From contig JARUPY010000045.1 in the NCBI GenBank assembly GCA_029817715.1, forward strand, positions 558,001 through 622,000: 64,000 nucleotides of DNA. The letters are read 5' to 3'. Position 1 is the first letter of the stretch. The number at the start of each line of letters is the position of its first letter. A program made the translations under genes and the position numbers. Of this stretch, positions 11,921 to 27,290 are shown piece after piece. A model generated the notes under the pieces. The model was given only the letters and a program-made list of their open reading frames with translations, did no database searches and was not told the DNA's origin. This stretch comes from Melastoma dodecandrum (Eukaryota; Streptophyta; Magnoliopsida; Myrtales; Melastomataceae).

Positions 11921-14900
11921 TCACAGACCGCCCTCCAAAACATCAAATTCGGACCGGGCGTGTCGAATCGCCATGTCCAGCACATCCAATCTAGTCTCCA
12001 AGGCCAAAACCTCAAGGCTCTTTTCCTCCTCCTTCAGCAATGCCAGCTTGAGCTTGTCTTGATAGAATTTGATCTTACTCGCAGCCTTGTGAATTTCTTC
12101 TTTCACCTCAACAATCTCGTGCTTGAGCACCGATACCTTACCTTTCTGCTTGTTCTTCTCCTCGTCCACCGTCCGCTGCATCTCCTTCAGCCAAATGATC
12201 TTATTAAGGCGGCGCTTCAGGGTTTCGACTTCGAACCCGTACGACTCCAGTGTCTCAAGGGCTTCTAAACAATCCATAAAGGTGCCCGTGTCGTCGTCAA
12301 TTGACAAGTTGATGGCGCTCTCTGCAGTGCTTGCAAATGTTACCATCTTAGCAATGGCCAACCCTTCACGGAATCTCTCTTTTGCGTTTATTAAAGGAAG
12401 GAAGTGGGGTTGTTGGGGAAACTTCCGAAATATCTCCAGTGACTCCACAGTTTCCCATATAGGCACGGATCGTTGGAACGGCAAAGACGGCCCCATCACG
12501 GTTTGCTGTTGCTTGTTTAGAACGACCATCATTCCTTCAAACTCCGGGCTGGTCTTGTCATTTTTCACAAGATCATGTTGCCCTGCATAAGAAAAATTGG
12601 AATCGGATAGACAATTAAATCATCATTACTAAGTTTTAGATAGTGAAAGTGAAAATCATTAGGCATGTGCACTCAGTCACACCAACATGATCATGTGCAA
12701 GAAACAGAGCGAGACACTTGGACCCAACTTCAAAGTTTGTTCATTTTGTTTGCATATATCTTTGAATTTCACCACTACGGCACCTTGGTAGCAAAGCCCA
12801 CCAACAGACAGCAAAGATCATTCCTTCAGCAACTCATGATAGCAAAGACAGAAGACGTGCAGATCTCGAGGAAGTCCTAGAAGTTTCAAATTTCTCTAAG
12901 AAACTTAAGGCTAAATGATATCGATAAGAGAACACCTGATTGATTTCGTTGGGAAAAGCACCTTCAATAGAGTGCAAATGATGATATGATGAAACTAAGG
13001 CTCGAATGAATATTGTATTCCCAAAATTACAGGCATAAATGGTCAATTATCAACGGGGAAACTCTAAGGTCCCTTTTAGTATTATGGAATGAGGCACTGG
13101 AAATTGGAAACACTAGAAAAGGCTAAGAAAAATCATCAATTTGAAAGTGTTTTATTTTGGGTTTCTTTTAAAAAAAGCCAAAATTTCAAACCGCGAATAC
13201 AGTTAAGAATTAAGATATTTCTCAATTAACATTTTACACGATTAAATTTTCCTTTCAGTTCCAACACGAATATTTCCCACATACTAAATGGCACCAGAGG
13301 GAAAGGAAAATAAATGAACAATGGATACCCTGTTCCTTAGGACTCAATTCCGTCCCAACAGCCACAAGTGCTAGTTCTTGCATATGTGGATCATTGATAA
13401 AGTCGGTTCCTTGCGGCTCACCTAACACAACAAATAGTTTAGCTCCATCAACCATTGCGAGCATATGACAAATCTACTAGCAGTTACAACACTCAGAATT
13501 AGAATCACTGGACCGGACACTGGAGACAGTTTGTTAAATTACGAACAAATTATTACTTGCAACGAAGCTAAAGCGGCAGAAAGTGGCTGCTGAAGAAAAC
13601 CATGCTAATGCAGGTATTACCATGTATAGCTTTTGAAAGCTCTGACGTGGCTTACAAATCAAATGAAAAGAAAAAGGCTCACACAGCATGTTGATAACTC
13701 ATATTCACTGAAGGAGGAAGGCTCCTCCAATAAGAGTGTTTTGATTGTCACGGCACAGGAATGGTGAGGATCTACAGATGAGAGGACCTCTCACAGGCAA
13801 ACAAGAGAATGATAATGTATACCCTGTTTTGCAAGAGTCGATTCAGATCGAACCACCATCTGTAATTGTTGTTCCAAGGATAAATCATTATGCAGATCAT
13901 CGTCTTTTGACGCGTCATCTGAAACCACAATCACATCCTTCCATCAGTTCTGGTGACAACAGCAATTCCATGAGAACTGAATGACAAAAAAGTACCATCA
14001 ATTAAAGCATCCTGGAGGCCCTTATTACGGCCTGCTCTTCTTTTGGTCCTCTTAGCTCGAATGATCGAATCATGTTTTCCAGGAGAAACAATTGTTATCG
14101 GATGACCAGACTCGTGGTTGCCCTACACAATAAACAGAAACACAAAAATCCAATCAGGATCCAGGAAATGGATGTATCAAAGACCTTATCTGTAAAACAC
14201 AAGCATCAGTATTAGCTCCCACGAAACTGCAGCAATCAACAATTTCGAAGAACTAGCAACATCTCGATGTTTGAAAGAAAATACATCCATTCCATCTTCA
14301 AGTAGATGTTACTCACATGGTCTCCCTTTCTCAAGGGACAGCTTAATTCTGCTGTTTTACCACTAGCATGAACTAATGGTTCTTCTGCCGTTCTTTTCTG
14401 TTTCTTGGCAGAACGTTTCGCATCCATGATCCGTTCATGCCAGCTAGATGATAAAGGAGGGCTCACCATTGCAGCAAAATGGGTCGAGTCCTCATATGAT
14501 GGAGTGGGAGCTGGCTTGTGTATCACGTGTTCTTTTGGATTATTACAGCCGTCATTGACGGGAAGAGTTGCACGACCATCTTCCTGGATTACTACCTCCT
14601 GATATCACATTGAAAATAATATTTTCTCAGCGAGTGCAAAGATTATGCATTTCCGGACTCACTGGCCAGTGGCGTGTGTAACTAGACCCAACACGCCATG
14701 GCAAAAACACGAGATTCAATCGCACACCCTACTAAATCCCGTTAACCACAGCAGCAAAGCGACCCGAGCAATTGCGCCAAATGACGAGGAAATGCACTCC
14801 AGAAACCAGGAATCGAAACGGGACGAAACACACACACCTGAGCCTTGCCGTTCCGGGAACAGAACCACTTTCCGTCATTCCAGTCCAAATGCAACCTCAG

Positions 14901-15356
14901 GCGGTCCATCCCGAACTCGATCTCGTGCTCAGGAACAGCGAACTTCACCACGCACCTTGGCTCCTCCTCTCCTTCTTCCTTAACAACCCGACAAACCTTC
15001 CCCGTCCACCATCCATCCAAGTGGAACGCATCGACCACATCCCCAACCTCAAACCCCCTGTTCTCCTCCACCCGAGGAGGGACGGGCCTCAGCATCGTCG
15101 CTTCAACCGACTCCCTCAGCAGAAGCGAGGAGTCATCGTTGAGGAGGTCAGAGTACTCGACGATGGCCAAACGCTTGGCCTTGAACTTGGAGTTGGGCAA
15201 ATCCGGGGGCTTGATGACCGTGGCCGCGAACCAAGAGTCCACGAAACCCTCGGCCTTGCTGGTCGCCTCTACCTTCGATCCCCTGACGAGGTGGGCGTAG
15301 CGCTTATCCACGGCGTGGGTATGGTCTGGGGACTTGCCTTGCTCCGGCGGGGCCAT
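11921..15356 (-). CDS. DUF724/Agenet domain protein
   Basis: Six exons: 15356-14838, 14598-14317, 14122-13996, 13918-13823, 13421-13329, 12582-11921. All have GT-AG junctions and total 1779 nt, giving 592 aa in frame. Exon 1 carries a tandem Agenet (Tudor-like) module: VRGSKVEATSKAEGFVDSWF, then FEVGDVVDAFHLDGWWTGKV. Exon 2 has a basic stretch RSAKKQKR, a possible nuclear signal. The last exon is a DUF724 domain (PFQRSVPIWETVESLEIF; then a long charged coiled coil). Agenet domains bind methylated histones or act as chromatin/RNA adaptors; for DUF724 proteins this is family knowledge only. I chose the ATG at 15354-15356, close to the first Agenet repeat. An in-frame ATG at 15494 would add 46 residues. 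A copia element lies just beyond the stop. Confidence 0.85.
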
Positions 15357-15588
15357 CGCGGGTACGACGGCTTGCGGTGGCTGGGCGGAAGGAGATTCAC
15401 CACCGTTGGGAAACCCAAAACGCGGCTCGCAGCTCAAGAAGGCGAGAGAATCTCGGAATGGCGAAATGACGTCGTTTTTATTTTGAAACAACAATACGGA
15501 ATATAATCTTATTGATAATTGATATCGTCTTTTTCAAATCGAGTCAAGCAAGCTAAAGATAGTTTAGTAACATAAAACGTTAGTATTT

Positions 15589-17249
15589 CTACTGGGAGAA
15601 CCTCGAGTTATGTAACGCTTCCGTATCCTCGCCGCAACTCTCGTGGACGTCGGCCATCCTCTGGTCGGCCAGGCATATGCCGCTGCAGTTCCAGTCGAAG
15701 GTTGCAGCGCAGGTGATGCCTCCCAAGGCCTTCCAGCGGCAATCTGCATGAGGAACAGGAAGTCGAACCTCTGTTCGGTGGGAAAAGCGTGCAATTGGGC
15801 TTTCACAGTGCTAAATTTTGTTGTAGGTCCTTACCGGGAGGGGTGGAACAACACAGTCTGCGCTCGTCTATGTGCTCGACATCCAAACCGATCAGCCAAG
15901 CCCCGAGAGACACGTCCTCGTTGGCGTACTCGTGCAGTATCTTTCTGGGAAAAGAATTCGTCTATTAACTCCCGTTGTAGATGAGTCGCGGAATTTACCT
16001 GGTTCGAAATGAGACTCGCCTGTTTTCCGATATGTATGTAGCAAGATCTCTCGAGATTGCGTATATCTGTCCGGTGGCGTGACGGAAGTAATTGTTTTTC
16101 GCGTCGCCAAATTTCCAGTACTCGGGCTCGTGATATTTGACATCCCTGATCCAAAACAAAGATCGAAAAACTTGAGAGGTCGAAACAAAACATCCCGCGG
16201 CAAGCCTAGTTCTTGTGGATTAGTCCGCCTACTTTTGGTACAGGACAGGACCGGACTTCATGCAACCGATGTATATGCGGGGTTTGTTCCGGTGTCCTGC
16301 CAATATCATCCCGAGAGCAGCTGCAGAGAAGAAGACTTTCTGTGAGAATCATCACGAGACGTGACAGAACGAGGGAACGGAGCAAACTGAGCTATGTTAG
16401 TTCATCACCTGGATTTACGTGGACGTCGTCGTCCACTTTGACGTAGAACTCTGCATCCCATAGTGAGACGGCGGTTGAGAAGTACTTCTTCGTCTTGGCC
16501 GACAGATCAAGGTAGGCTTCCACATGGTCCTGCAGAAAATCACGAAATTCTCGTTCTGTATGATCCCGAGAAAGAGAGTGGAAAGTAGAACGCGTCGGTG
16601 AACGAAGAAAGGTGTTATATTACACACAAGCCTCATGAGGTCTTGGTATACTTTCTCCTCTTCTTGGATGATCGTGTTGAAAACCCCTCCAGACAACCTG
16701 TTGATGATCAAGACATTAAGATGTCTCCACGGATAAAATCGCACATCAAGGTGCACGACATTTCACGAGAAGCCTACCTGTGGTGACCGATCACGAATCG
16801 TATGACTATCCCTTTCTCCCTTTCCAATTGCTTTAGCTTCTCGCCTTGTGGCATCCACGTCTTACGAATCGATTCCCTTCGTCTCGAGCCTCTGAACGAG
16901 GTGTTTATCCCAATAACCATGAAATAACTTCTCCTCCCCATAGTTTGCAACTCTGCATCTGCAGGTCCAACCGAGTTCGACTCGCTCCCTGCAAGCGCGG
17001 TAGTACTTTTTGCTATCGATTCAGCGGGCGTGTCCCCATTACTTACATTCGAAACCATCATCCACATCCTGAAGCAAATCAACAGATTATCATCGCGTTC
17101 AACGTCCAGAGCATCCCGAGTCTTGCTTAATACCTGTTGGTAAGAGAAATCCCGATAAAGAAGCTGAGTATACATAACAAAACAACCCATTTCCTCGCAA
17201 ACTCAGACCTCTGAGCCGACGACTCTTGGGGAACTCCTGCCTTGCGCAT
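15589..17249 (-). CDS. GT31 beta-1,3-galactosyltransferase
   Basis: Eight exons: 17249-17134, 17068-16778, 16697-16628, 16529-16409, 16320-16233, 16145-16020, 15944-15835, 15743-15589; 1077 nt, 358 aa, closing in frame. Exon 1 gives a type II Golgi membrane anchor ([16 protein letters not shown]) after about 20 cytosolic residues. Exon 2 has the family signature MVIGINTSF, then [16 protein letters not shown] and [10 protein letters not shown]. Exon 4 has the metal-binding [12 protein letters not shown]. Later exons give [52 protein letters not shown] and the Cys-rich C-terminus DWNCSGIC. It should transfer galactose in beta-1,3 linkage in the Golgi, for example onto arabinogalactan or N-glycans. 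The intron after exon 6 starts GC (CAG|GCGAGT), not GT. The stem is short, which explains the modest length. Confidence 0.88.
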
Positions 17250-18075
17250 CCATCCCCGGCTCTTCGTAGAAATTCAACCCTTTTCACCCCTCTACACAAT
17301 CTTCCCCTTTCTCCCTCAAATGACAGTCAAATTCTTATTCTGTAACAATGAGTTACACTTCCTCCCATCAAAGAATCAGTTAATGTTTTTCAATTCCTTT
17401 GGTAAAACTGCTGTTTTTATGATAGAACATTAATGCCTTCAAATAAAATAAAAAAGATAAACTAGTATAAATTTTAATTTTATAATATTTTACCATCACG
17501 AATTAGATTATAATTTATTAAAAATAAGAAATTAAAAAAATACAGAGAAAGATCAAATAGAGCATCATCTTATTCAAAATATAAATTAGTTTACTAATAT
17601 TAATTAAACATCAATATTAATGTTTATAAAGAAATCATATTTTAAATTTTAATATTAAATTTTAAATATTTTCATTTTTGTACCGGACAAAAAGAGTTAC
17701 AATTTTATTACATAAGCCTAATTTTTAAGAATTCGTAAAATAAGTTCTCATAAACCAGATATTATAATACTTTTGTAAATGTAAATTGGTGACTTAAACA
17801 TTGAGTTCCACATGAACTCTACAAACAAATTTCTTTAAAAATTGAAATCCGCGTCCAATACGTTTAACCTTGTCCAAGCACATCGGGTTGGTTTCATTTT
17901 AGTTCTTCAATTCATAACTTATTATATATTTATCCTTATTAGATTGGATCAGTTTCATCTGAGTCCCCATATTAAGTTCATAAGTTTAGGGTGTTAAGGC
18001 GATTCTCTATTCTTATTTGCTTCGGACTTCTTACCGGCGCCGACCTTTTCCTCTTCCCGCCAAAAGACGGAGATA
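17250..18075. promoter_or_regulatory. Divergent intergenic promoter region
   Basis: About 825 bp separate the start codons of the minus-strand galactosyltransferase and the plus-strand TYW gene. The middle (17440-17700) is strongly AT-rich. No unambiguous TATA pair can be assigned. It must hold the 5' UTRs and promoters of both genes. Confidence 0.5.
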
Positions 18076-21000
18076 ATGGCGGACGCCGGCTTCGACCGCC
18101 GCAAGGCCTCGACGCTGTCGTCGCTCGGCGGCGCCGGCAACGATAAGTCTCCGAAGGGCACGATCGACGCCCCTATCATTCCCCTCCTTGAGGCGATCAA
18201 TCGCCACCCTGACTACTTCACTACCAGCTCCTGCAGCGGGCGGATCTCCGTCTTCTCCCACCCTACTGCCTCCCCCGCTGAAGACGCCAAGAAGAAGGCC
18301 CGCGGTGGCACCTGGCTCTTCCTCTCCCATGATCCTGTCGCTGATGCCGAGGAGGTCGTCTCGCTGCTTTTCCCCCCGAGGGATCGGACGGAGTGTGATC
18401 TGGTTTTGAGGTTTGAACCGCTGATTGTAGCGGTGGAGTGCAGGGATGTAGATTCTGCGCAGCGGCTGGTGTCCACTGCAATTTCGTGTGGGTTCAGGGA
18501 GTCGGGGATCACGAGCGTCGGTGTGAAGAGGGTGATAGTTGCCATTAGGTGCTCGATAAGGATGGAGGTGCCATTGGGAAGAAGTAGTAAGGTAGTTGTG
18601 ACGGAGGATTATGTTAGGTACTTGGTGAGCGTTGCTAATGAGAAGATGGAGGCAAATAGGAAGAGGACGGATGGGTTGTTGGAAGCTTTGATGAGAAGTT
18701 TGCCCTGTGGTGGTGAAGCTAAAGGAGAAAGTGGCGGTGCCTCTGGCTTAGATAATGGTAAAAACTCATGCTGTCTGGGTGTAATTTATCTGTTGATGTG
18801 TTGTGATTTGGTTAGTTATTAGTTTTGTCTGCTGAATTTAAATGGTCATCCTGGTGATAGTTGTCTATGTCATGTTCCTGGGCTTTTGTTTCCCAGGAGA
18901 TTTGCAAAGTTGGGTTATTGGCGCATGAAGGAATTGTGGGCGCATTAAGTAGTCGATATTGTTATGGGTCACCCTTTGTATGCATTCTGAAAATTCTAAG
19001 CCGATATACTTAATTTCATTAATAAGCTGAAAATGGCTTGGGGGATATCTCTCTGCTGTCTTGGCAGTAGACCTCAGTTGAACAAGTTGATAATATTCTT
19101 TATCAAGAGTACCAAGTAGCTTTATTTGTTTTTCATGCTGTTTTCGTTAGTAAGAGATGAAGAAACTTTATGTTGACATTCAAAGTAAAGTAATTATGTG
19201 CTGTTTCGATTGCAGGAGTCTTTCACAATTATATGAAAGCAAGCCTGAGTTTTTAAATGATTGGCAGGGGCGACAGCAGTTGATGACTTAAGCCTGTTCA
19301 TTACTCCGCTCAAGATCGTGGGTGAGCCATTTGAGAAACTGTTCTTGTGGGCTCACTCTGCTTGCGTAGTCAATGATGAATGCCACGGAAAAATTCTTAT
19401 ATTTGGTGGCTTTGGAGGCATGGGTAGGCATGCAAGGAGAAATGATTCCTATTTCCTTGATCCCTCATCGGGCACCCTAGAGGCTATTGCTGTTGGCAGA
19501 TCACCCTCTCCAAGAATGGGCCACATTGCATCGGTAGTTGGTGAAAACATGTTTTTGATTGGTGGCAGGGAGGATCCCACAACCATTTTGAATGATGTAT
19601 GGGTCTTCAGCGTGGCTAATAGGACGTGGACCTTGGTAAACTGCAAGGGCGACTATTTCCCTCCAAGGTGATATTTCCTGCCGAATAACTAAGAGTTTTT
19701 CCTTTTTTTGATTGTATGTGTGGTATTCTTCATGAATGTGCGAGAAGTTTTCATGTATGTCCTTACGAACCTCCAGTTGATGGAACAGGCATCGTCATGC
19801 TGCAGCTGTTGTAGGCTCAAAGATTTTTGTCTTTGGTGGCGTGAATGGCGGATCAACCTATGCATCTTTGTTTGTCTTTGATACAGTCAATCTGCTTTGG
19901 AAGGAGTTATTGACAAGTGGAACCCTGCCATGTGGTCGTCACTCCCATTCAATGATAGCATTTGAGTCTCAGATATTTATGTTTGGAGGGCATAGTGGGG
20001 AAATGGTGTTGGGAGATTTGTACAGTTTTGACATCCAAAATCATATCTGGAAAAGGCTGAAGACGTTTGGAATAAGTTCGTACGCGAGGTTCTCCCACTC
20101 CATGTTTATCTATCGACATTATCTGGGAATTATTGGGGGTTGTCCGGTCAAACAACGTTTGCAAGAATTGTCATTGTTGGATCTACAGCTACATTGTTGG
20201 AGACATGTTGCCGTTTGTTCAGCTGGCAAGGATTTACTTGTTCGTGCTACAGTCAATGTTATTGGCAATGACCTTGTTGTGGTTGGCGGGGGGGCATCCT
20301 GTTATGCATTTGGAACAAAGTTCAGTGTAACCATGAAGATCAGTTTACTCCCTCTGTGCCGTTTAGATAACACCATTGCCCCTCCCGTCGACGAGCACTT
20401 TGGAAACCACAATAATTTAGTGGTTGATGGAAATGACATTGGTCATGGTTTGCGACTTGCGGGTGCTCCAATTGCTTTCCAAAATACTGACTTGGAGCCT
20501 ATGGAGGATGGCCATGCCATTGCGGTACCTCCTTCAGGTTCCTCATCTTGGGCTATAAAGGTAGGGAAAAGGCATGCAAAACTCGTGAAGGACATCTTGA
20601 AGAAGTTTGGATGGCTAGATCTTGTAAGAAAGGTGTACTCCAATAAGGATGACGGAATGTTTATTTGTTTCCCGGTGACTGAAACTTTCTGTTACTTGTT
20701 ACACGACTTCGAGGACATCATAGCCGAATTTTCCAATGGACTAAGTATTGGCGATTCGGTTGATATATCTGTAGAACAAAGCACATCATTAGATGAGCTG
20801 ACTGATGCGACAGCCTTAAATATTTTGAAGCAATGTGGTGTAGTGAAGTTGGTCGACAATGTAGTTGCTATTAAAAATTCTAAGAAGACACCTGCTGCTG
20901 CATTGAAGGAAGAGGTTGAAGTACTGCTACGGCAAAGAGGTTTGCCAGAAGAATACGTGGAGCAGATTCCTACGAGGTTGACATTTTACAGTTTTTGGGT

Positions 21001-23645
21001 TGTAGGCTTGGCATTTTTCCTTGTTCTGTCTGACCAGTTTTCTTTACGTGAGGTCAGACTTATCTATGGGCTGATGATGATAATGTTTGACTGGTGCAGA
21101 TGGGAACGACTTGGAGATATTGTTGTTTTACCAGCAACATCTTTTACTGATCCATCATGGGACACTATTGGGGAGGAGCTTTGGTCAAGGATTGCCCAAG
21201 TGCTTGGTTGCCGCCGGCTTGCTCGACAGGTCTGTTCTCATATGCCTTATTCTGGGGAATGAACAACACTTTCGATAGAAGAAGGTGGCATATTCTTATT
21301 ATCGACTGTGTTAATGAGGTAGCCAGCCCTTATCCAATTTTTTATCTATGAGTTGGCCACATGGTCTTTGCCTTGATTCTGTAGGAAATAATTTATATCC
21401 ATGTTTGTTGTTCATGCAATTTCCGAAACTAAGGGTTCCTTTGCTTATAGGAAATAAGACAAACTATGGGATGGACAAGTGAACTGAGGCCTCAAACTGA
21501 CACGTCTGTCATTTATTTCAGGGGTTCGTTGCATCTACAGGCACCAGACATAGTAAATTGAAGATGTTACTTGGAGATAATGGCTGGGTTGATCATCGTG
21601 AAAATGGTATCTTGTATTCCTTTGATGCCACAAGGTGCATGTTTTCCTGGGGTAATCTTTCAGAGAAGCTCCGCATGGCCAGTTTGGATTGCCAAGATGA
21701 GGTTGTAGTGGATTTGTTTGCTGGAATTGGATATTTTACTCTACCATTCCTTGTTAGGTAAGATTGTCATTGTATATCCCTTCTTTTATCTGCTAGCTTT
21801 GATAATGGAGTATTGATGAATCTTCTACCTGTTACTCACTTTCTAAGGGATGGAAACGTTAAGAGTTATAGGAACTAACATTGGAAAAGTTCGCTCATAT
21901 GCAATGAAGTAGGACAGCTTGGTGATTGTAAATTCTAATCACTAGTGCTCATTTTCTTCTGTTGGGCCAGTTTTGTGAGTTGTTTTTTGGGAGGGGTTAG
22001 GTTATTTTATCATTTCCTTTTCCGGGGCGGCTTTGCTAGGCTGTCCATTTTTTTGCTTTCGTTATTGACCTGTGAGAGCTTGAGTTTTTTTTTTTTTTGG
22101 TTAGCATGGTTCGATTTTCATCCTGGCAATCTGCCAGTAATAAGGCATACTCCCAATGGTCTTTTACAGCTTTGGTTTTCTATCCAGTCAATCTCTTTGT
22201 CTCCTTTTACTAGTTGTTGCCGGCTTTGTGATATATGAAAGCAATTTGCATTGATCAGGGCCAAGGCAAAGCTGGTTTATGCCTGCGAGTGGAATCCTCA
22301 TGCTGTTGAAGCACTTAGGAGAAACATTCAGAACAATTCAGTGAGTGATCGCTGCATCATCCTTGAAGGAGATAATCGAATTTGTGCTCCTGAAGTGAGT
22401 TGATTGTTTTCCTTCTTTTTTTTTCTTTGAAGTTTGTCCTCCCTCTTCTATATTGTTAATTAGCAGTCTGCAAATGGAAGTTAACATAACCATGCGGCCT
22501 ATTTCTGAATTTGAAACCTATCATGAATCTTCATTATACCGAGAAAACAGTTAGAGATGCAAAGGTACTGGTTTGAAGAAACAATGTACTAATTCTTATG
22601 CTGCGAGAGAAGAAAAAAAATAGATTTCCACATTTCATACTCTAGCCTACTCTTTTTTCCAGGGATTAGCTGATCGAGTGTGTCTTGGTCTTCTTCCATC
22701 CAGTGAGGGCAGCTGGGCAACTGCTATCAAGGCATTGAGGTAAATCCTTCCTGTGAAATGTTTCATGTTCTTTTTTCTTGCGTCAAAAAGATGGAATACC
22801 TTGCTCTACCTTACCCTATCCACAACTCTTCTGAACTCTTTGAAGTGTTAAGAAAGACTTATGTGTCTGGGCCATTTTTTATCCTAAAAGACTATGAAAT
22901 GACACGGTCTCCTACAATAAAAGTCGGGGAGAATTAAACTTTCCCCGCTTGCAGCTCCTTGTGACTTCCTGATTTAGGTGCTGACCTCCAAAATTTCTAT
23001 TTCTGGGGTCTGTATGAAATTGTTAGCTGATTAATGGTGGTAAAAAGGTCAGTAGAGCAGAAGACTGTATAAATGATCTATTGAAGTGACTTCACTTCGA
23101 TTGTATAACGGACATGCACATGTAGATGTTCATATGAAATGAAAGTGAACAGCATGGTTTAGAAATTTTTGTAATTTTATGACACAACACATTTGTGTCT
23201 AGACTAAATAAAAAGCACTTCAATGACTGAACCTTCTTCGCCATATCCGCACCTTATATTCGATTGGGAGTGCCATGCTACTTTTAAGTGGTCTAGCCCT
23301 CCTGGCATAGTAGTTAAAAATACGTCTGTGATGGATTGATGCAGGAAGGATGGTGGTGTGCTACATGTGCATGGAAACGTTAAAGACTTGGAGGAGACCT
23401 CGTGGATCGAGCATGTCACAACTTCCATTGATGCAATTGCTAGATCTGAGGGTATTCATTTCACTTCCTGGTTCTGCAATATTTCTCGGGTCGCTGAAAC
23501 TGAAGAAAGCGGGTATGCTCGATGATTTGGGTTTGCAGGACTTTACTGGGATGTTCGAGTTGAACATGTGGAGAGAGTGAAATGGTATGCACCACACATC
23601 CGCCATCTTGTCGCTGACGTGACATGCAGACATACCCAGAGATGA
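18076..23645 (+). CDS. TYW2/3/4: tRNA wybutosine-synthesizing protein 2/3/4 (TYW3-kelch-TYW2 fusion)
   Basis: Nine exons: 18076-18757, 19268-19667, 19789-20976, 21100-21229, 21522-21757, 22259-22394, 22663-22739, 23345-23451, 23539-23645; 3063 nt, 1020 aa, in frame. Residues 1 to about 225 are TYW3 (TTSSCSGRISVF). Residues about 240-500 are kelch repeats like the TYW4 C-terminal half (KILIFGGFGG, KIFVFGGVNGG, QIFMFGGHSGE). The C-terminal third is TYW2, a class I SAM-dependent aminocarboxypropyl transferase: VVDLFAGIGYFTLPF, then ACEWNPHAVEALRRNIQNN, ending VERVKWYAPHIRHLVADV. The pathway builds wybutosine at G37 of tRNA-Phe to keep the reading frame. Plants are known to fuse these steps in one protein. 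The intron at 20977-21099 (123 nt) has no stop and keeps the frame, so its retention would add 41 residues. The last exon has a second copy at about 48.6 kb. Confidence 0.92.
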
Positions 23646-24099
23646 TTTCGTTCTCCATTGGCTAATGATGTTCAAACTCCATTACCAGTTGCGAATTCCG
23701 AATGCATTAAAAACCTGTGGTTAGTTCCATGTCTTGCACCAGGTATGCGCCCATCTGTCATTTTTCATCTGTTAGATGTCGAAATAGTCTTGCAACAATA
23801 CTTCAAAAATGTTCCATTTCGAGTGGAAAGCGTTGTGCTGCTTTGTTTAGGGAAAAGACCTATGATAACAGCTATAAAACTCGATAATCATTCTCGTTTC
23901 AATTCACAAAAGGTTTGCCTCATCTAGAAAACTCGAAGCACATACAACATCTACTATACACTCCAAGAATATATGAAAGATATTTGGGTAAAGGATGCAT
24001 CGGGCTCGAACCTAGGGAGATCATTGTGCATCAAACTAGGATGGACCGTGACTTGTGCACCAAAAGAAATCACCCGATGATATAGTGCCTCCACTGACC

Positions 24100-26683
<2,584 letters not shown>

Positions 26684-26954
26684 TACTGCGATCGAAGGGA
26701 AGGAAGTTGGGTTAAGATCAAGTCAAGAACTTGGGGTGGGAATTGGGTGATGATGTTTGGACGGGGAGTAGGGAGGAATTGTTGAGGAGAATTTTGCAGC
26801 TTTTTGTTTGATATGCAAAAGGGAGTGTGAAAGAAGTGGGGGAGAAAGAGAGATGCTGGAAGTTAGCTTTGCTGAGGTTTTAGTTTAAAGAATAATAAAA
26901 ATAAAAATCATGAATATTAAATAGAAAGGTTTATTGATATTGAGAAATACTGTC

Positions 26955-27290
26955 CGTTTCCGGTTCCCCTTCACCTAAAAACTAGCAACTATGTGAGGGG
27001 ACCTAACTCTAGTTAGGGGTTAGTTCAGGCCCTTTCTATTCGGTGTGAGATTATTTTCCAATACCTCCCTATAATTCCACGTCGGATCTTTGTTCGACGG
27101 TTGGACGTCCTTGTACGGAATCTTTATCCGACGGGACGAATTTGGCTCTGATATTATGTTAGCAATCGTGTCGGGATTCACCTTCAGATAAAAACTAGCC
27201 ATTAAAAGGCTCCAAACTCTATTTAAGATTTTGACCCAGCCTTTTTTATCAATTGTAAGGGCAGATATTCTGAAATGGGAATAACTAAAA
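26955..27290 (-). mobile_element. Possible TRIM (miniature LTR retrotransposon)
   Basis: Read on the minus strand, a short segment at 27270-27170 containing GGCTAGTTTTTATCTGAAGG is followed by AACATAATATCAGAGCC. That resembles an LTR end plus the initiator-Met primer site TGGTATCAGAGC. About 100 nt later a second segment (27040-26955) repeats the first in diverged form (TTGCTAGTTTTTAGGTGAAGG). There is no coding sequence. The size and layout fit a TRIM, but the repeats are weak and I see no TSD. Confidence 0.42.

Noticed and set aside
12123..12590. Plus-strand frame of 155 codons
   Set aside because: It is the antisense shadow of the last DUF724 exon, which has family similarity and splice sites.
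14772..15506. Plus-strand frame of 244 codons
   Set aside because: Shadow of the GC-rich Agenet-coding exon 1; the composition is Arg/Pro-rich with no domain.
19216..19267. Alternative TYW exon starting GAGTCTTTCACAATT
   Set aside because: Joining exon 1 to this acceptor meets a stop within about 15 codons; the acceptor at 19266-19267 keeps the frame.
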